From positions 1 through 16,357 of the forward strand of contig NZ_SMMD01000913.1 in NCBI RefSeq assembly GCF_009711475.1: a DNA stretch of 16,357 bases, in the 5' to 3' direction. The translations under genes were made by a program, and so were the position numbers. The notes under the pieces were generated by a model, which was not told the DNA's origin, made no database searches, and worked only from the letters and a program-made list of their open reading frames with translations. This DNA is from Fulvivirga aurantia. GTDB lineage: Bacteria; Bacteroidota; Bacteroidia; Cytophagales; Cyclobacteriaceae. Below, in pieces: positions 7,175 through 14,977 of the stretch; within the stretch, counting starts at the first letter, position 1; each line of letters opens with the position of its first letter.

Positions 7175-8040
7175 TGAGCAAACTGCCAGATGAAATACTC
7201 AACTACTGCCAAAGAGAGCTTGGCCAGGTCAAAAACTTTACACCCGCATCTGGTGGCTGTATAAATAATGGTGGACTGGTAGAGGCAGAAAGTGCCAGAG
7301 CATTTATAAAATGGAATAGTGCCAGTCGATTTCCTAACATGTTTGAAGTTGAAGCGAAAGGCCTGTCTTTACTAAAAAAAGCACATAGTCTTTTTGTCCC
7401 TTCAGTTTTGGGTGATTACGAAGGTAAAGAATTCAGTGGCTTATTGATCGAATATATTGAGCCAACATCGAGAAAAGACAACTTTTGGGAAAACTTTGGT
7501 GAAGGGCTGGCCAGACTTCATAAGCAATCATCTGGTCAGTTTGGCTTAGACCACAACAACTACATGGGCTCTCTCGAGCAGCTAAATGATAATAGAGATA
7601 CGATTGTAGAGTTTTTCAGAGATTGCCGATTGCAACCGCAAATCGATCTTGCCAAGCGCTCAAATAAAATAGATAAAGAAGGCTTTATTTTATTTGATAA
7701 GCTTTTTGATAAATTATCTGATCTCTTGGTCGAAGAGTACCCATCATTAGTACATGGCGATTTATGGAGTGGCAACTTCATGACCGGGCCTCAGGGATAT
7801 GCTGCACTGATAGATCCTGCAGTAGCTTTCAATCATCGTGAGGCCGACTTGGCGATGACCCAGCTCTTTGGAGGTTTCGATCCGAAATTTTATGAAGCTT
7901 ATCAGGCAGATTTTCCTCTGTCTCCGGGCTATCAGGAGCGCTTCGATATTTTCAACTTATATCCGCTGCTAGTTCACGTCAATTTGTTTGGTGGTGGATA
8001 TTACAATCAGGTGATGCATACGTTGAAAAGATACATTTAG
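7174..8040 (+). CDS. Fructosamine kinase / ketosamine-3-kinase family protein
   Basis: A 288-residue kinase-like protein of the FN3K/YniA family, which phosphorylates sugar adducts on amines (fructosamines, ribulosamines) so that they fall apart, a deglycation repair. Visible parts are the P-loop SGGCINNGG with Cys29, the ATP-binding lysine in FIKW (Lys46), the catalytic loop HGDLWSGN with Asp196 and Asn201, and the metal-binding IDP (Asp214), followed by a typical FNHREADLAM segment. The P-loop cysteine matches a position reported as redox-sensitive in eukaryotic FN3K. I chose the ATG at 7174, which shares its A with the upstream TGA stop, over a GTG one codon earlier. The tight coupling to a sulfur-amino-acid enzyme and nearby OxyR suggest, but do not prove, a stress-related role. 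Confidence 0.9.
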   Translation: MSKLPDEILNYCQRELGQVKNFTPASGGCINNGGLVEAESARAFIKWNSASRFPNMFEVEAKGLSLLKKAHSLFVPSVLGDYEGKEFSGLLIEYIEPTSRKDNFWENFGEGLARLHKQSSGQFGLDHNNYMGSLEQLNDNRDTIVEFFRDCRLQPQIDLAKRSNKIDKEGFILFDKLFDKLSDLLVEEYPSLVHGDLWSGNFMTGPQGYAALIDPAVAFNHREADLAMTQLFGGFDPKFYEAYQADFPLSPGYQERFDIFNLYPLLVHVNLFGGGYYNQVMHTLKRYI

Positions 8041-8081
8041 TAGACAAAATTCCACACTTTTTTAAGCCCTTCAATACGTAG

Positions 8082-8104
8082 AATGCTGTTTAACAGCATT
8101 TTGC
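8082..8104 (+). terminator. Probable intrinsic terminator after the fructosamine kinase gene
   Basis: AATGCTGTT, one T, then AACAGCATT (8082-8100) form perfect 9-nt inverted arms that can fold as a 7-bp stem with a 5-nt loop. They are followed by a short TTTT and, after GCGC, another TTTT. It lies 42 nt past the stop codon. The T-tract is short, so efficiency may be moderate. Confidence 0.45.
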
Positions 8105-8156
8105 GCTTTTGGAATGATATTTCTGCTTGTAGTTGTAAATCAAAGCTAATACTACG

Positions 8157-8876
8157 ATGCAGACTAAAAAGATATATAAAAGAGACTCTATTTTAATAGC
8201 AGGAGTAGTCACCCTTTCATTATTATTTTCTGCTTGCACTTCATCAAATGAAAAAGATGAATCTACAGAGGACGATAAAGAAATGATCGAAGAGCAATCT
8301 GATGCTAACATGAGTAGCACAGGAATGCTTCACGAGGCGGACTTTGATAAAACGCTTGAAGAATATACAGTCAAATACCCTGAGCTTGAATACACATATA
8401 TTGAAACAAAAGACGGTAAGCTCGCTACAACCAAAGGTAACTACCAATTGAAGGTCGAAGGTATTGACAATCAATCAGACCTGGACAAATTCGTGGCTTA
8501 TGTAGAAGCTAATTATGCCATGAAGCGTGAGAATACAAATACTAACGTAGAAGTCGCTGCAAAGCCACAAGGGGGTTTTGACGGATATTACGAAGCCTTG
8601 AAAAACAATACGAGTTATCCTAAAGAAGCTTTAAAAGCAGACGTAGGAGGTACAGTATTCGTAGAGTTTGTGGTAGATGATAAGGGTCAGGTTTCAAATG
8701 TAAAAGCTATGGAGGGTATGTATTATACCAAAGAAAGAGCTTTTATGGATGAGCTGGATGCTGCTGCAGTAGAAGCGGTAAAAGAAACCCAGTGGGATTG
8801 GATACCAGCGAAGCAGGGCGGTAAGCCAGTAAAAATGAAAATGGAGATACCTATCACATTCGACCCGGAGGCATAA
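8157..8876 (+). CDS. Lipoprotein with C-terminal TonB-like domain (first of a tandem pair)
   Basis: A 239-residue exported lipoprotein. A charged N-terminus and hydrophobic stretch end in LLFSAC, giving the lipidated Cys27, followed by an acidic, Ser-rich linker (about 28-55). Residues about 140-239 resemble the TonB C-terminal domain: YPKEALKADVGGTVFVEFVVD, DDKGQVSNVKAMEG, AAAVEAVKETQWDWIPAKQGG and a final KMEIPITFDP. True TonB proteins have an N-terminal inner-membrane helix that binds ExbB/ExbD; here a lipid anchor replaces it. A middle region (about 60-125, with KYPELEYTYI) is shared with the next gene's product. It is paralogous to the following lipoprotein, lies 116 nt after the kinase gene and is preceded by a hairpin. 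I infer a periplasmic or outer-membrane structural role, not energy transduction. Confidence 0.83.
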   Translation: MQTKKIYKRDSILIAGVVTLSLLFSACTSSNEKDESTEDDKEMIEEQSDANMSSTGMLHEADFDKTLEEYTVKYPELEYTYIETKDGKLATTKGNYQLKVEGIDNQSDLDKFVAYVEANYAMKRENTNTNVEVAAKPQGGFDGYYEALKNNTSYPKEALKADVGGTVFVEFVVDDKGQVSNVKAMEGMYYTKERAFMDELDAAAVEAVKETQWDWIPAKQGGKPVKMKMEIPITFDPEA

Positions 8877-9046
8877 ATAAAGAAAAGATAGAGTTGCGTT
8901 AAACTAATGTGACTAGCAGTAATAGATAAGAAAGGAACAGAGCAGTGGAGACAATATTTCAACAGATGGAGTCAGTAATGACGGTTTGGATAGACCTGAC
9001 GTGGGTTGGAGCGGCACTTTCTTTATTGTGGGTGGTGTTTCGCACG

Positions 9047-9730
9047 ATGAAACAACGCAAAGTAAAAGGAAAAGGGCTGAAGACATTGATATATACATTA
9101 ACAATGGCGGTACTTGTTATGGCCTGTACTTCCACCACAAAAGATGATATTAAAGAAGAAACGGCTTTATTTCATCAAGATGCGTCTTACAGCAACAAAC
9201 TGGATGAGATCAAGCAGAAATACCCAAACTTTTCTTACGCCTATATACCTACAGATAGTGGAAATATTAAAACAGTAAAAGGTGATTATAAAGTAGCTGT
9301 AGATGAGGTTGATGACCTGGAAGATGAGCATAAATACATCAAATACCTTGAAGAAAAATATGATGAACGAGTGCAGCGTAGAGACTTATCAAATGATTTG
9401 GTAAGCTCACCCGCCAGACCAAAAAAGAATTATCCGGCACTTTTTGAGTTGTTAGATGCGAATATTGAGCGCCCGGCTGAAGCAGAAGAAAGAAATATCG
9501 GAGGTACTGTATTTGTCGAGTTTATTTTAAGCGAAAATGGTGAAATTACCGATGTGGAGGCTTCTGAAAGTATTTACTTTACCACCGATTATAAACTGCA
9601 ACAAGAGTTTGACACAAAGGCAATCGAAGCCATAAAGTCAACAGAAGGCCACTGGACGGTCGCTAAAGATAGTGTTGGCAATGCCGTTCCAATGAAAATA
9701 GAAATACCCATCACTTTTCCTGAGAATTGA
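9047..9730 (+). CDS. Lipoprotein with C-terminal TonB-like domain (second of a tandem pair)
   Basis: From the ATG at 9047 the product is 227 residues. A basic N-terminus, a hydrophobic stretch and VLVMAC give a lipidated Cys27, the same position as in its upstream paralogue, followed by STTKDDIKEE. The shared middle region (KYPNFSYAYIPT) and the TonB-C-like end (IGGTVFVEFILSENGEI, KAIEAIKSTEGHWTVAKD, final MKIEIPITFPEN) align throughout with the first lipoprotein, so the pair arose by tandem duplication. The frame stays open upstream to a GTG at 8945 with an AGGA 8 nt before it; starting there would add 34 residues with a second hydrophobic helix. I prefer 9047 because it gives a normal lipoprotein signal and matches the paralogue, but the start is not settled. 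Confidence 0.8.
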   Translation: MKQRKVKGKGLKTLIYTLTMAVLVMACTSTTKDDIKEETALFHQDASYSNKLDEIKQKYPNFSYAYIPTDSGNIKTVKGDYKVAVDEVDDLEDEHKYIKYLEEKYDERVQRRDLSNDLVSSPARPKKNYPALFELLDANIERPAEAEERNIGGTVFVEFILSENGEITDVEASESIYFTTDYKLQQEFDTKAIEAIKSTEGHWTVAKDSVGNAVPMKIEIPITFPEN

Positions 9731-9752
9731 TCTTTACCGTTTATTCAAGCGG

Positions 9753-9784
9753 TTGTTTATTGTCATTGGTCTTTTTTAACTTAG
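9753..9784 (+). promoter_or_regulatory. Candidate Bacteroidota-type promoter for the DPP-IV gene
   Basis: TTG at 9753-9755 and TAACTTAG at 9777-9784 are 21 nt apart and approximate the Bacteroidota -33 TTG / -7 TAnnTTTG arrangement (7-box matches 5 of 6 specified bases). It lies 18 nt before the DPP-IV start codon, giving a very short leader. Confidence 0.3.
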
Positions 9785-9802
9785 CCAAAAAACTAAAGAT
9801 CA

Positions 9803-11974
9803 ATGAAATACATACTTCTTATAATTAGTGCTCTAGCAGCACTGCCGGTTTCGGCTCAAAAAGACATCTCGGTCGCAGATATCTATCAACAAGGCACCTT
9901 CCGTCAAAAATCTGTTTATGGTATCAACTGGATGAATGACGGTAGATATTACAGCGCTCAGGAAGGAAATGACATTTTAAAATATGACATTACTACGGGG
10001 GAATCAGTAGAAACAATCCTTGATGGCGATGCACTCCAGCCAGCTGTTAATTTTAGAAGCTACACATTTAGCAACGATGAGTCAAAATTACTTTTACTTA
10101 CCGATCGTGAGAGCATCTATCGTAGATCTTATACAGCCGAATATTATGTATATGATCTAAAAGCAGAAAAACTCACCAAGCTCTCTGACAATGGCAAGCA
10201 GGCTTATGCAACATTCTCACCAGATGGGTCTAAAGTAGCTTTCGTAAGAGATAACAATCTTTTTTATGTCTCTTTGGCAGATATGAAAGAAACTCAAATC
10301 ACTAATGATGGTAAATTCAACGAGCTAATACACGGTAGCACTGACTGGGTGTATGAAGAAGAATTGTCATTTACCAGAGCCTTTGAGTGGTCTGGTGATG
10401 GTGAGCAGCTTTTTTACCTTACTTTCGATGAGTCTGGCGTGAGAGAGTATAACATGCAAAAGTGGAACAAAGGAGAGCTTTATCCTGAAGACTACAAGTT
10501 TAAGTACCCAAAAGCCGGGGAAGACAATTCTAAAGTCACAGCTACTATTTACAATTTAGCCGATGGCAAAGCCAACGCGGTAGACCTTGGTACTGATCAG
10601 GAATATTATGTAGCCAGAATATATCAAACACAGAATGATAACGTGCTCTCTCTAATGAGACTCAACAGGCTTCAGAATCAGTTAGATATCCTACATGTAG
10701 ATACAAAGACAGGTTCAACTACAACGGTACTTACTGAAAAATACGACACCTATGTCGACCTCGATTTTATCGATGACCTTACCTATTTAAAAGACGGTAA
10801 ACATTTCGTTCACTCTAGTGAAAAAAGTGGTTATAAGCACTTATACCTTTACACGATAGACGGTAAGTTAAAAAACCAAATTACCAGTGGTGACTGGGAA
10901 GTGAGCTCTTTCGAAGGTGTTGATGAATCTTCTCGCAGACCGGTAGCTTACTTTACTTCGACCGAAATTTCTCCTTTAGACAGAACCTTCTACTCTATTG
11001 AGCTTTCAGGGAAAAATAAGAAAACCCTAAGAGGTGAAGAGGGTGTTCACGGAGTCAATATGAGTAGCGATTACAAATATTATATCGACTACTACAGCAG
11101 TGCTAAGAAGCCTTTAAACGTAAGCCTATATCAAACAGGGAAGAATAAGCTTGTAAAGGTTTTAGAAGACAACGCCAGTTTAGAAAAAACAGTGAAGGAC
11201 TACGCTTTATCACCTAAAGAATTCTTTACCTATAAAACAGTTGATGGAACTGACCTGAATGGTTACATGATTAAGCCAACTGATTTTGATGAGAATAAAG
11301 AATACCCTGTATTGGTTTATCAGTACAGCGGTCCGGGCTCTCAGCAGGTTATGAACTCATGGAATGGCGGCAATTATTACTGGCACCAAATGCTTGCTCA
11401 GGATGGATATATTGTAGCTGTAATCGATACTCGAGGTACAGGAGGACGTGGTGCAGAGTTTAAAAAACTCACCTACAAGCAACTAGGTAAATACGAGTCT
11501 GAAGACCACATTGCCGGAGCAAAATACCTGGGCAACCTACCTTATGTTGATGAATCAAGAATTGGTATCTGGGGCTGGAGCTACGGTGGTTATATGTCTT
11601 CGTTGGCCATGTTCAAAGGTGAAGGTTTATTTAAGGCAGCCATTGCTGTAGCACCTGTTACCAACTGGAGATTTTACGACACCATTTATACTGAGCGATA
11701 TATGGATACTCCTCAGAATAATGCTTCAGGATATGATGACAACTCGCCAACAAGTCATGTTGATAAGCTGAATGGTAACTACCTATTAATCCATGGTACC
11801 GGAGATGATAACGTTCACTTCCAAAATGCAGTGACCTTGCAAAATGCTTTGATCGCAGCTGGTAAGCAGTTTGATTCATTCTATTACCCAGACAGGGCAC
11901 ATGGCATCTATAGAGATAATGCTCGTATGCACCTTTATACGATGATGACAGACTGGTTAAAGGAGAATCTATAA
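9803..11974 (+). CDS. Exported dipeptidyl peptidase IV (S9 family prolyl oligopeptidase)
   Basis: A 723-residue serine peptidase of family S9B, close to the usual length, that removes X-Pro dipeptides from peptide N-termini. Residues 1-19 are a signal peptide (MKYILLIISALAALPVSAQ), placing it in the periplasm or outer envelope. The N-terminal beta-propeller (about 35-450) contains DWVYEEEL at 181-188, whose two glutamates (186/187) match the N-terminus-binding pair of DPP-IV. The alpha/beta-hydrolase domain has catalytic Ser593 (GWSYGGY), Asp668 (HGTGDDNVHFQ) and His700 (DRAHGIYRDN). YQYSGPGSQQV at about 506-516 is the conserved substrate-pocket region. All key residues are present. It probably supports peptide feeding and is likely transcribed from its own promoter, ending at the strong terminator immediately downstream. 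Confidence 0.95.
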   Translation: MKYILLIISALAALPVSAQKDISVADIYQQGTFRQKSVYGINWMNDGRYYSAQEGNDILKYDITTGESVETILDGDALQPAVNFRSYTFSNDESKLLLLTDRESIYRRSYTAEYYVYDLKAEKLTKLSDNGKQAYATFSPDGSKVAFVRDNNLFYVSLADMKETQITNDGKFNELIHGSTDWVYEEELSFTRAFEWSGDGEQLFYLTFDESGVREYNMQKWNKGELYPEDYKFKYPKAGEDNSKVTATIYNLADGKANAVDLGTDQEYYVARIYQTQNDNVLSLMRLNRLQNQLDILHVDTKTGSTTTVLTEKYDTYVDLDFIDDLTYLKDGKHFVHSSEKSGYKHLYLYTIDGKLKNQITSGDWEVSSFEGVDESSRRPVAYFTSTEISPLDRTFYSIELSGKNKKTLRGEEGVHGVNMSSDYKYYIDYYSSAKKPLNVSLYQTGKNKLVKVLEDNASLEKTVKDYALSPKEFFTYKTVDGTDLNGYMIKPTDFDENKEYPVLVYQYSGPGSQQVMNSWNGGNYYWHQMLAQDGYIVAVIDTRGTGGRGAEFKKLTYKQLGKYESEDHIAGAKYLGNLPYVDESRIGIWGWSYGGYMSSLAMFKGEGLFKAAIAVAPVTNWRFYDTIYTERYMDTPQNNASGYDDNSPTSHVDKLNGNYLLIHGTGDDNVHFQNAVTLQNALIAAGKQFDSFYYPDRAHGIYRDNARMHLYTMMTDWLKENL

Positions 11975-11995
11975 GCGCATTTTAACGCGAAATCT

Positions 11996-12037
11996 AAGAG
12001 GCTGTCTCAAACTACTTTAGAGACAGCCTCTTTTTTT
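11996..12037 (+). terminator. Strong intrinsic terminator after the DPP-IV gene
   Basis: AGAGGCTGTCTC (11997-12008) pairs perfectly with GAGACAGCCTCT (12020-12031), a 12-13 bp GC-containing stem with an 11-nt loop, followed by a run of seven T (12031-12037). It lies 22 nt past the DPP-IV stop and separates it from the LigT-like gene. Confidence 0.92.
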
Positions 12038-12062
12038 ATTTTACACTTGGTATTTTCACCTT

Positions 12063-12629
12063 ATGAAAACCGAATTGCAGCTTTATTTTATTGCCCTTTT
12101 GCCTCCCGAGCCAATTTTTGATGAGGTAATGGACTATAAAAAATTGTTTGCCAATAAGTACGACTCAAAAACAGGCCTGAAATCACCACCACATATTACA
12201 CTCCATATGCCCTTTAGGCTAAAAGAGAAAAAAGAAGAGGCGCTAGGTCAATCACTGACCACATTAGCAACCAATACTGATAAATTTGAAATAGCACTTA
12301 ACGGCTTTGGGCACTTTAACCAAAGAACCATTTTCATTGATGTGGAGGCTAATGATAGTTTGCATGCTTTATTTAAAAATATCATGAAATCAATGAAAGT
12401 CAATTTCAATATTTTTAATGCAGACTATAAAAACAGAGGATTTAACCCTCACCTAACACTTGCTTTTAGAGACCTGAAGAAGGAGTCTTTTAACGAAGCA
12501 TGGCCACACTTTAAAGACCAGCCATACCATAATAAATTTATTTCAGATGGGTTTGTGTTGCTAAAGCACAATGGTAAAAGTTGGGATGTTTACCAAACGT
12601 TTAAATTTAAAAAAGGCCCGGAAGCCTAA
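12063..12629 (+). CDS. 2'-5' RNA ligase / 2H phosphoesterase family protein (LigT-like)
   Basis: A 188-residue cytoplasmic protein with the two HxT(L) motifs that define the 2H phosphoesterase superfamily: His44-Thr46 (PPHITLHMPF) and His130-Thr132 (NPHLTLAFRD). The family includes LigT/ThpR RNA 2',3'-cyclic phosphodiesterases and cyclic phosphodiesterases. Both catalytic histidines are intact and the length is typical, so it is probably active on 2',3'-cyclic or 2'-5' linked nucleotides, but the substrate cannot be told from sequence. It begins 26 nt after the DPP-IV terminator and is convergent with the beta-helix lipoprotein gene 43 nt further on. The final codons lie inside the terminator hairpin of that opposing gene. 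Confidence 0.87.
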   Translation: MKTELQLYFIALLPPEPIFDEVMDYKKLFANKYDSKTGLKSPPHITLHMPFRLKEKKEEALGQSLTTLATNTDKFEIALNGFGHFNQRTIFIDVEANDSLHALFKNIMKSMKVNFNIFNADYKNRGFNPHLTLAFRDLKKESFNEAWPHFKDQPYHNKFISDGFVLLKHNGKSWDVYQTFKFKKGPEA

Positions 12630-12644
12630 AAATCTCCCGGACCT
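12609..12644 (-). terminator. Intrinsic terminator for the beta-helix lipoprotein gene, overlapping the end of the LigT-like gene
   Basis: Read on the minus strand, AGGTCCGG (12644-12637) pairs with CCGGGCCT (12621-12614) through eight pairs including one G-U, and is followed by six T (12614-12609). On the plus strand the same wobble becomes a C-A mismatch and no T-tract follows, so the signal is directional for the minus strand. The right part overlaps the last codons of the convergent gene. Confidence 0.75.
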
Positions 12645-12672
12645 CATTAACCCAAAAAACAGTTATGAAGAA

Positions 12673-14691
12673 CTAATTGGTGTTGCCTAATGTGTTGTTG
12701 CTATAGGTATTGCCCGAAGCTGTTACGATTGCTCCAGATTCTATAAACAGGCCGTAACCATTGCTATCGGTAAGGTTACAGTTTGTGATGGATAATCTAT
12801 CACCGCCATTCACGCCTACGTTGGTTTTACTCACACCAAAACCCACATCGGTACTGCCTCCGTGTGACACAGTCACATAATCGAGACTATTTCTTACGTC
12901 ATTGGTGAAGAAAATAAGGCCTCTCCATGCACCCGGAGCTTTACTTTTGCCGGTTATGCTTATCCCATTTGTCGAAGTGCCCTCTGCAGAGAGATAACCA
13001 TCACCATCCACGTAAATATAAACGTCAGAGCCGACCTCAATATTTACACCCGGATTTAAAACCAGTCCCGAGTTTATGGTAGTTCGGCCGCTCACATAAT
13101 ACGGTGTGCTGTTAGAGAGTGCCTGCCACGTAACTTCAGTAGCACCTTGCTCCAAATCTGAGCCAAGTATCTCTACACTATTGTCACCATTCCCGGTATT
13201 AAAAGTCGAGGCCCCATCAATCTGGTGTATTTGATTGGCATCTAGAGCCAGCGGTCTACCACCATTATTGCTAAATTCATTATTAGAAAAGTCAGAGATA
13301 GATGCTCCTTTTTCAACATAGATCCCATAGTCGTTGCTATCTCTGATGATTGAGTTAGTGACCTTGGCCTGATCGCCATTATCAATAGCCAGGTTAGAGG
13401 CAGCAAGACCAAACCCTCTGGCACTACTACCACCATGGGCAATCTCTACATAGTCAAATAAGGTTTTAGTATCGTTAGTAAATATCTGGATGCCTCTCCA
13501 TGAACCTGCCGTACCAGCAGAACCAAGAAATTTTACCATATCTCCTGAAGCCCCCTGCGCAATGATGTACCCTGCGTCATCACTTTCCATGTATAAATCA
13601 GCTTCAAAATAGAAGGTAGAACCAGCAGTTATTTTAAGTCCGGACTCTATTTCCAGATTACCCGTTACCAAATAAGGAGTGCCATCATCAAAATCACCCC
13701 AGGTTACTTCGTTGGTTGAGGCTAAAGCTGAGCCTTTAATTTCTACATGCTGGTTGCCATTTGCTGAAAAAGTGGAGGCTGCATCGAGCTTAGAAACTTC
13801 ATTGGCCGATACAGAAAGTGGTAAGCCACCATTCTCTGAAAACGAGTTGTTGGAGAAAGAAGACAGTACCCCACCATTTTCTACAAACAACCCGTAATCT
13901 GCACTGTGTGTAATTATACTATTAGTGAAGGCCAACTGATCACCATTGTCAATTCCTACCGCAGCTTTCGGCAAACCAAATCCTCTCGCACTACTACCCG
14001 CAAACTTCACTTCTGTGTAGTTCATTTGATTATTTACATCATTTGAAAAAATGAAAATACCTCTCCAAAATCCAACGCTTTCTGTAACACCTGTGAATAC
14101 AATATGCTCAGTAGAAGTACCCTGAGCTACAAGTGCTCCATCATCTACATCCATGTGTACATCGTTGGCAAATATGATTTTCACGCCTGGTTCTATAGTA
14201 AGCTTCGCATCTACAATTACATTGCTGGAGGCTATATAGTCGGGCAGATCAGGGTTGGCTATGCGGTTTATTAAAGTTCTGTCCTGAGAAATCGTTCCAC
14301 CAATTTCCTCTGGTTGTACTCCTCCTTCAACGGTAATAATTACTTCATCCGAAGCGGTGGCAGTCCCATTGTCTACAGTTAGACTGATGGTGTATGTGCC
14401 TGTAACATCAGGCGCCAATGTAGGAGCTACAGTAGTTGAAGCGCTCAGTGAGGCAGAACTACCGGTTGGTGCACTGGTTAATTCCCAAAAATAGGTAATT
14501 GCACTGCCATCTGCTGAGCTCGATAAGCTACCATCTAATGTTACAATCTCACCTAATTGTACAGTTTGATCAGCGCCCGCATTTGCATTGACCCCTGGGC
14601 TTGGGTCGTCATCATCTCCACAGCCGGATAGTGCTATTACAGCTACAAGCACAATCGCATTTAAGGCTACTATTAGTTTAGAAAGTTTCAT
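12673..14691 (-). CDS. Surface lipoprotein with PKD-like domain and three beta-helix repeat modules
   Basis: A 672-residue lipoprotein. The signal peptide ends in LSGC, giving lipidated Cys24, immediately followed by GDDDD. This acidic tract resembles the lipoprotein export signal that sends Bacteroidota lipoproteins to the cell surface. Residues about 36-121 form a PKD/Ig-like domain (NAGADQTVQLGE, TLDGSLSSSADGS, GTYTISLTVDNG). The rest is Asn/Gly/Ser-rich right-handed beta-helix sequence in three modules with WRG at 209, 398 and 589, so the period is about 190 residues. Each module holds WRGxxxFxNDV, GSSxRGFG, IDNGD and DYGLFVE-type segments. The third module ends early and no C-terminal sorting domain is seen. 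Carbohydrate binding or adhesion is possible; no catalytic residues can be assigned. It is divergent from the ECF sigma gene. Confidence 0.88.
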   Translation of the reverse strand: MKLSKLIVALNAIVLVAVIALSGCGDDDDPSPGVNANAGADQTVQLGEIVTLDGSLSSSADGSAITYFWELTSAPTGSSASLSASTTVAPTLAPDVTGTYTISLTVDNGTATASDEVIITVEGGVQPEEIGGTISQDRTLINRIANPDLPDYIASSNVIVDAKLTIEPGVKIIFANDVHMDVDDGALVAQGTSTEHIVFTGVTESVGFWRGIFIFSNDVNNQMNYTEVKFAGSSARGFGLPKAAVGIDNGDQLAFTNSIITHSADYGLFVENGGVLSSFSNNSFSENGGLPLSVSANEVSKLDAASTFSANGNQHVEIKGSALASTNEVTWGDFDDGTPYLVTGNLEIESGLKITAGSTFYFEADLYMESDDAGYIIAQGASGDMVKFLGSAGTAGSWRGIQIFTNDTKTLFDYVEIAHGGSSARGFGLAASNLAIDNGDQAKVTNSIIRDSNDYGIYVEKGASISDFSNNEFSNNGGRPLALDANQIHQIDGASTFNTGNGDNSVEILGSDLEQGATEVTWQALSNSTPYYVSGRTTINSGLVLNPGVNIEVGSDVYIYVDGDGYLSAEGTSTNGISITGKSKAPGAWRGLIFFTNDVRNSLDYVTVSHGGSTDVGFGVSKTNVGVNGGDRLSITNCNLTDSNGYGLFIESGAIVTASGNTYSNNTLGNTN

Positions 14692-14842
14692 CTTATTTTA
14701 TGGTTTAGTTAAACAATAGGGCCTTTATACACTGCTATTTGTAATTGTAAACATTCATCAAAAAGAAATTGTAATTCTTATATAGTAAGCAGATATTGGT
14801 CTAGATTTAATTCAAGGTCTTGTTTACAAGTAAATTTTTTGA
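14692..14842. other. Divergent intergenic region between the beta-helix lipoprotein and ECF sigma genes
   Basis: About 150 nt of AT-rich DNA that must contain promoters for both directions. It carries an imperfect repeat (TTGTAATTGTAAAC near 14740 and ATTGTAATTCTTA near 14768) and a small inverted repeat CTTGT-TT-ACAAG at 14819-14830. I cannot identify a convincing promoter box on either strand. Confidence 0.35.
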
Positions 14843-14977
14843 GGTATTAAGAAGGAATACAAAGGATCGGGGGTAAGCGACAAAGATTGGATTGCGGGCA
14901 TAAAAGAAGGAGACAAAACCGTATTAGACAGTCTTTATGCTTACTATCGTGATGAGTTCATCACCTGGTCTGGTGCT
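14843..14977 (+). other. Coding-like 5' extension of the ECF sigma gene without a canonical start codon
   Basis: The sigma-factor frame stays open upstream of its first ATG to a TGA at 14840-14842. The translated extension contains SDKDWIAGIKEGDKTVLDSL and then YAYYRDEFITWSGA, which is the normal beginning of region 2 in Bacteroidota sigma-70-family factors. None of its codons is ATG, GTG or TTG. Candidates are GTA at 14873, preceded by AAAGGA with a 6-nt spacer (giving a 187-residue protein), or ATT at 14846. A sequence error or a start-codon mutation would also explain it. Confidence 0.6.

Noticed and set aside
9731..9756. ACCG ... CGGT hairpin after the second TonB-like lipoprotein
   Set aside because: The stem is only 4 bp with a 10-nt loop and a short T-rich tail; insufficient for a terminator call.
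13242..13897. Open frames inside the beta-helix lipoprotein gene on other frames and strands
   Set aside because: They lie wholly inside a long, well-supported coding sequence and have low-complexity or improbable products.
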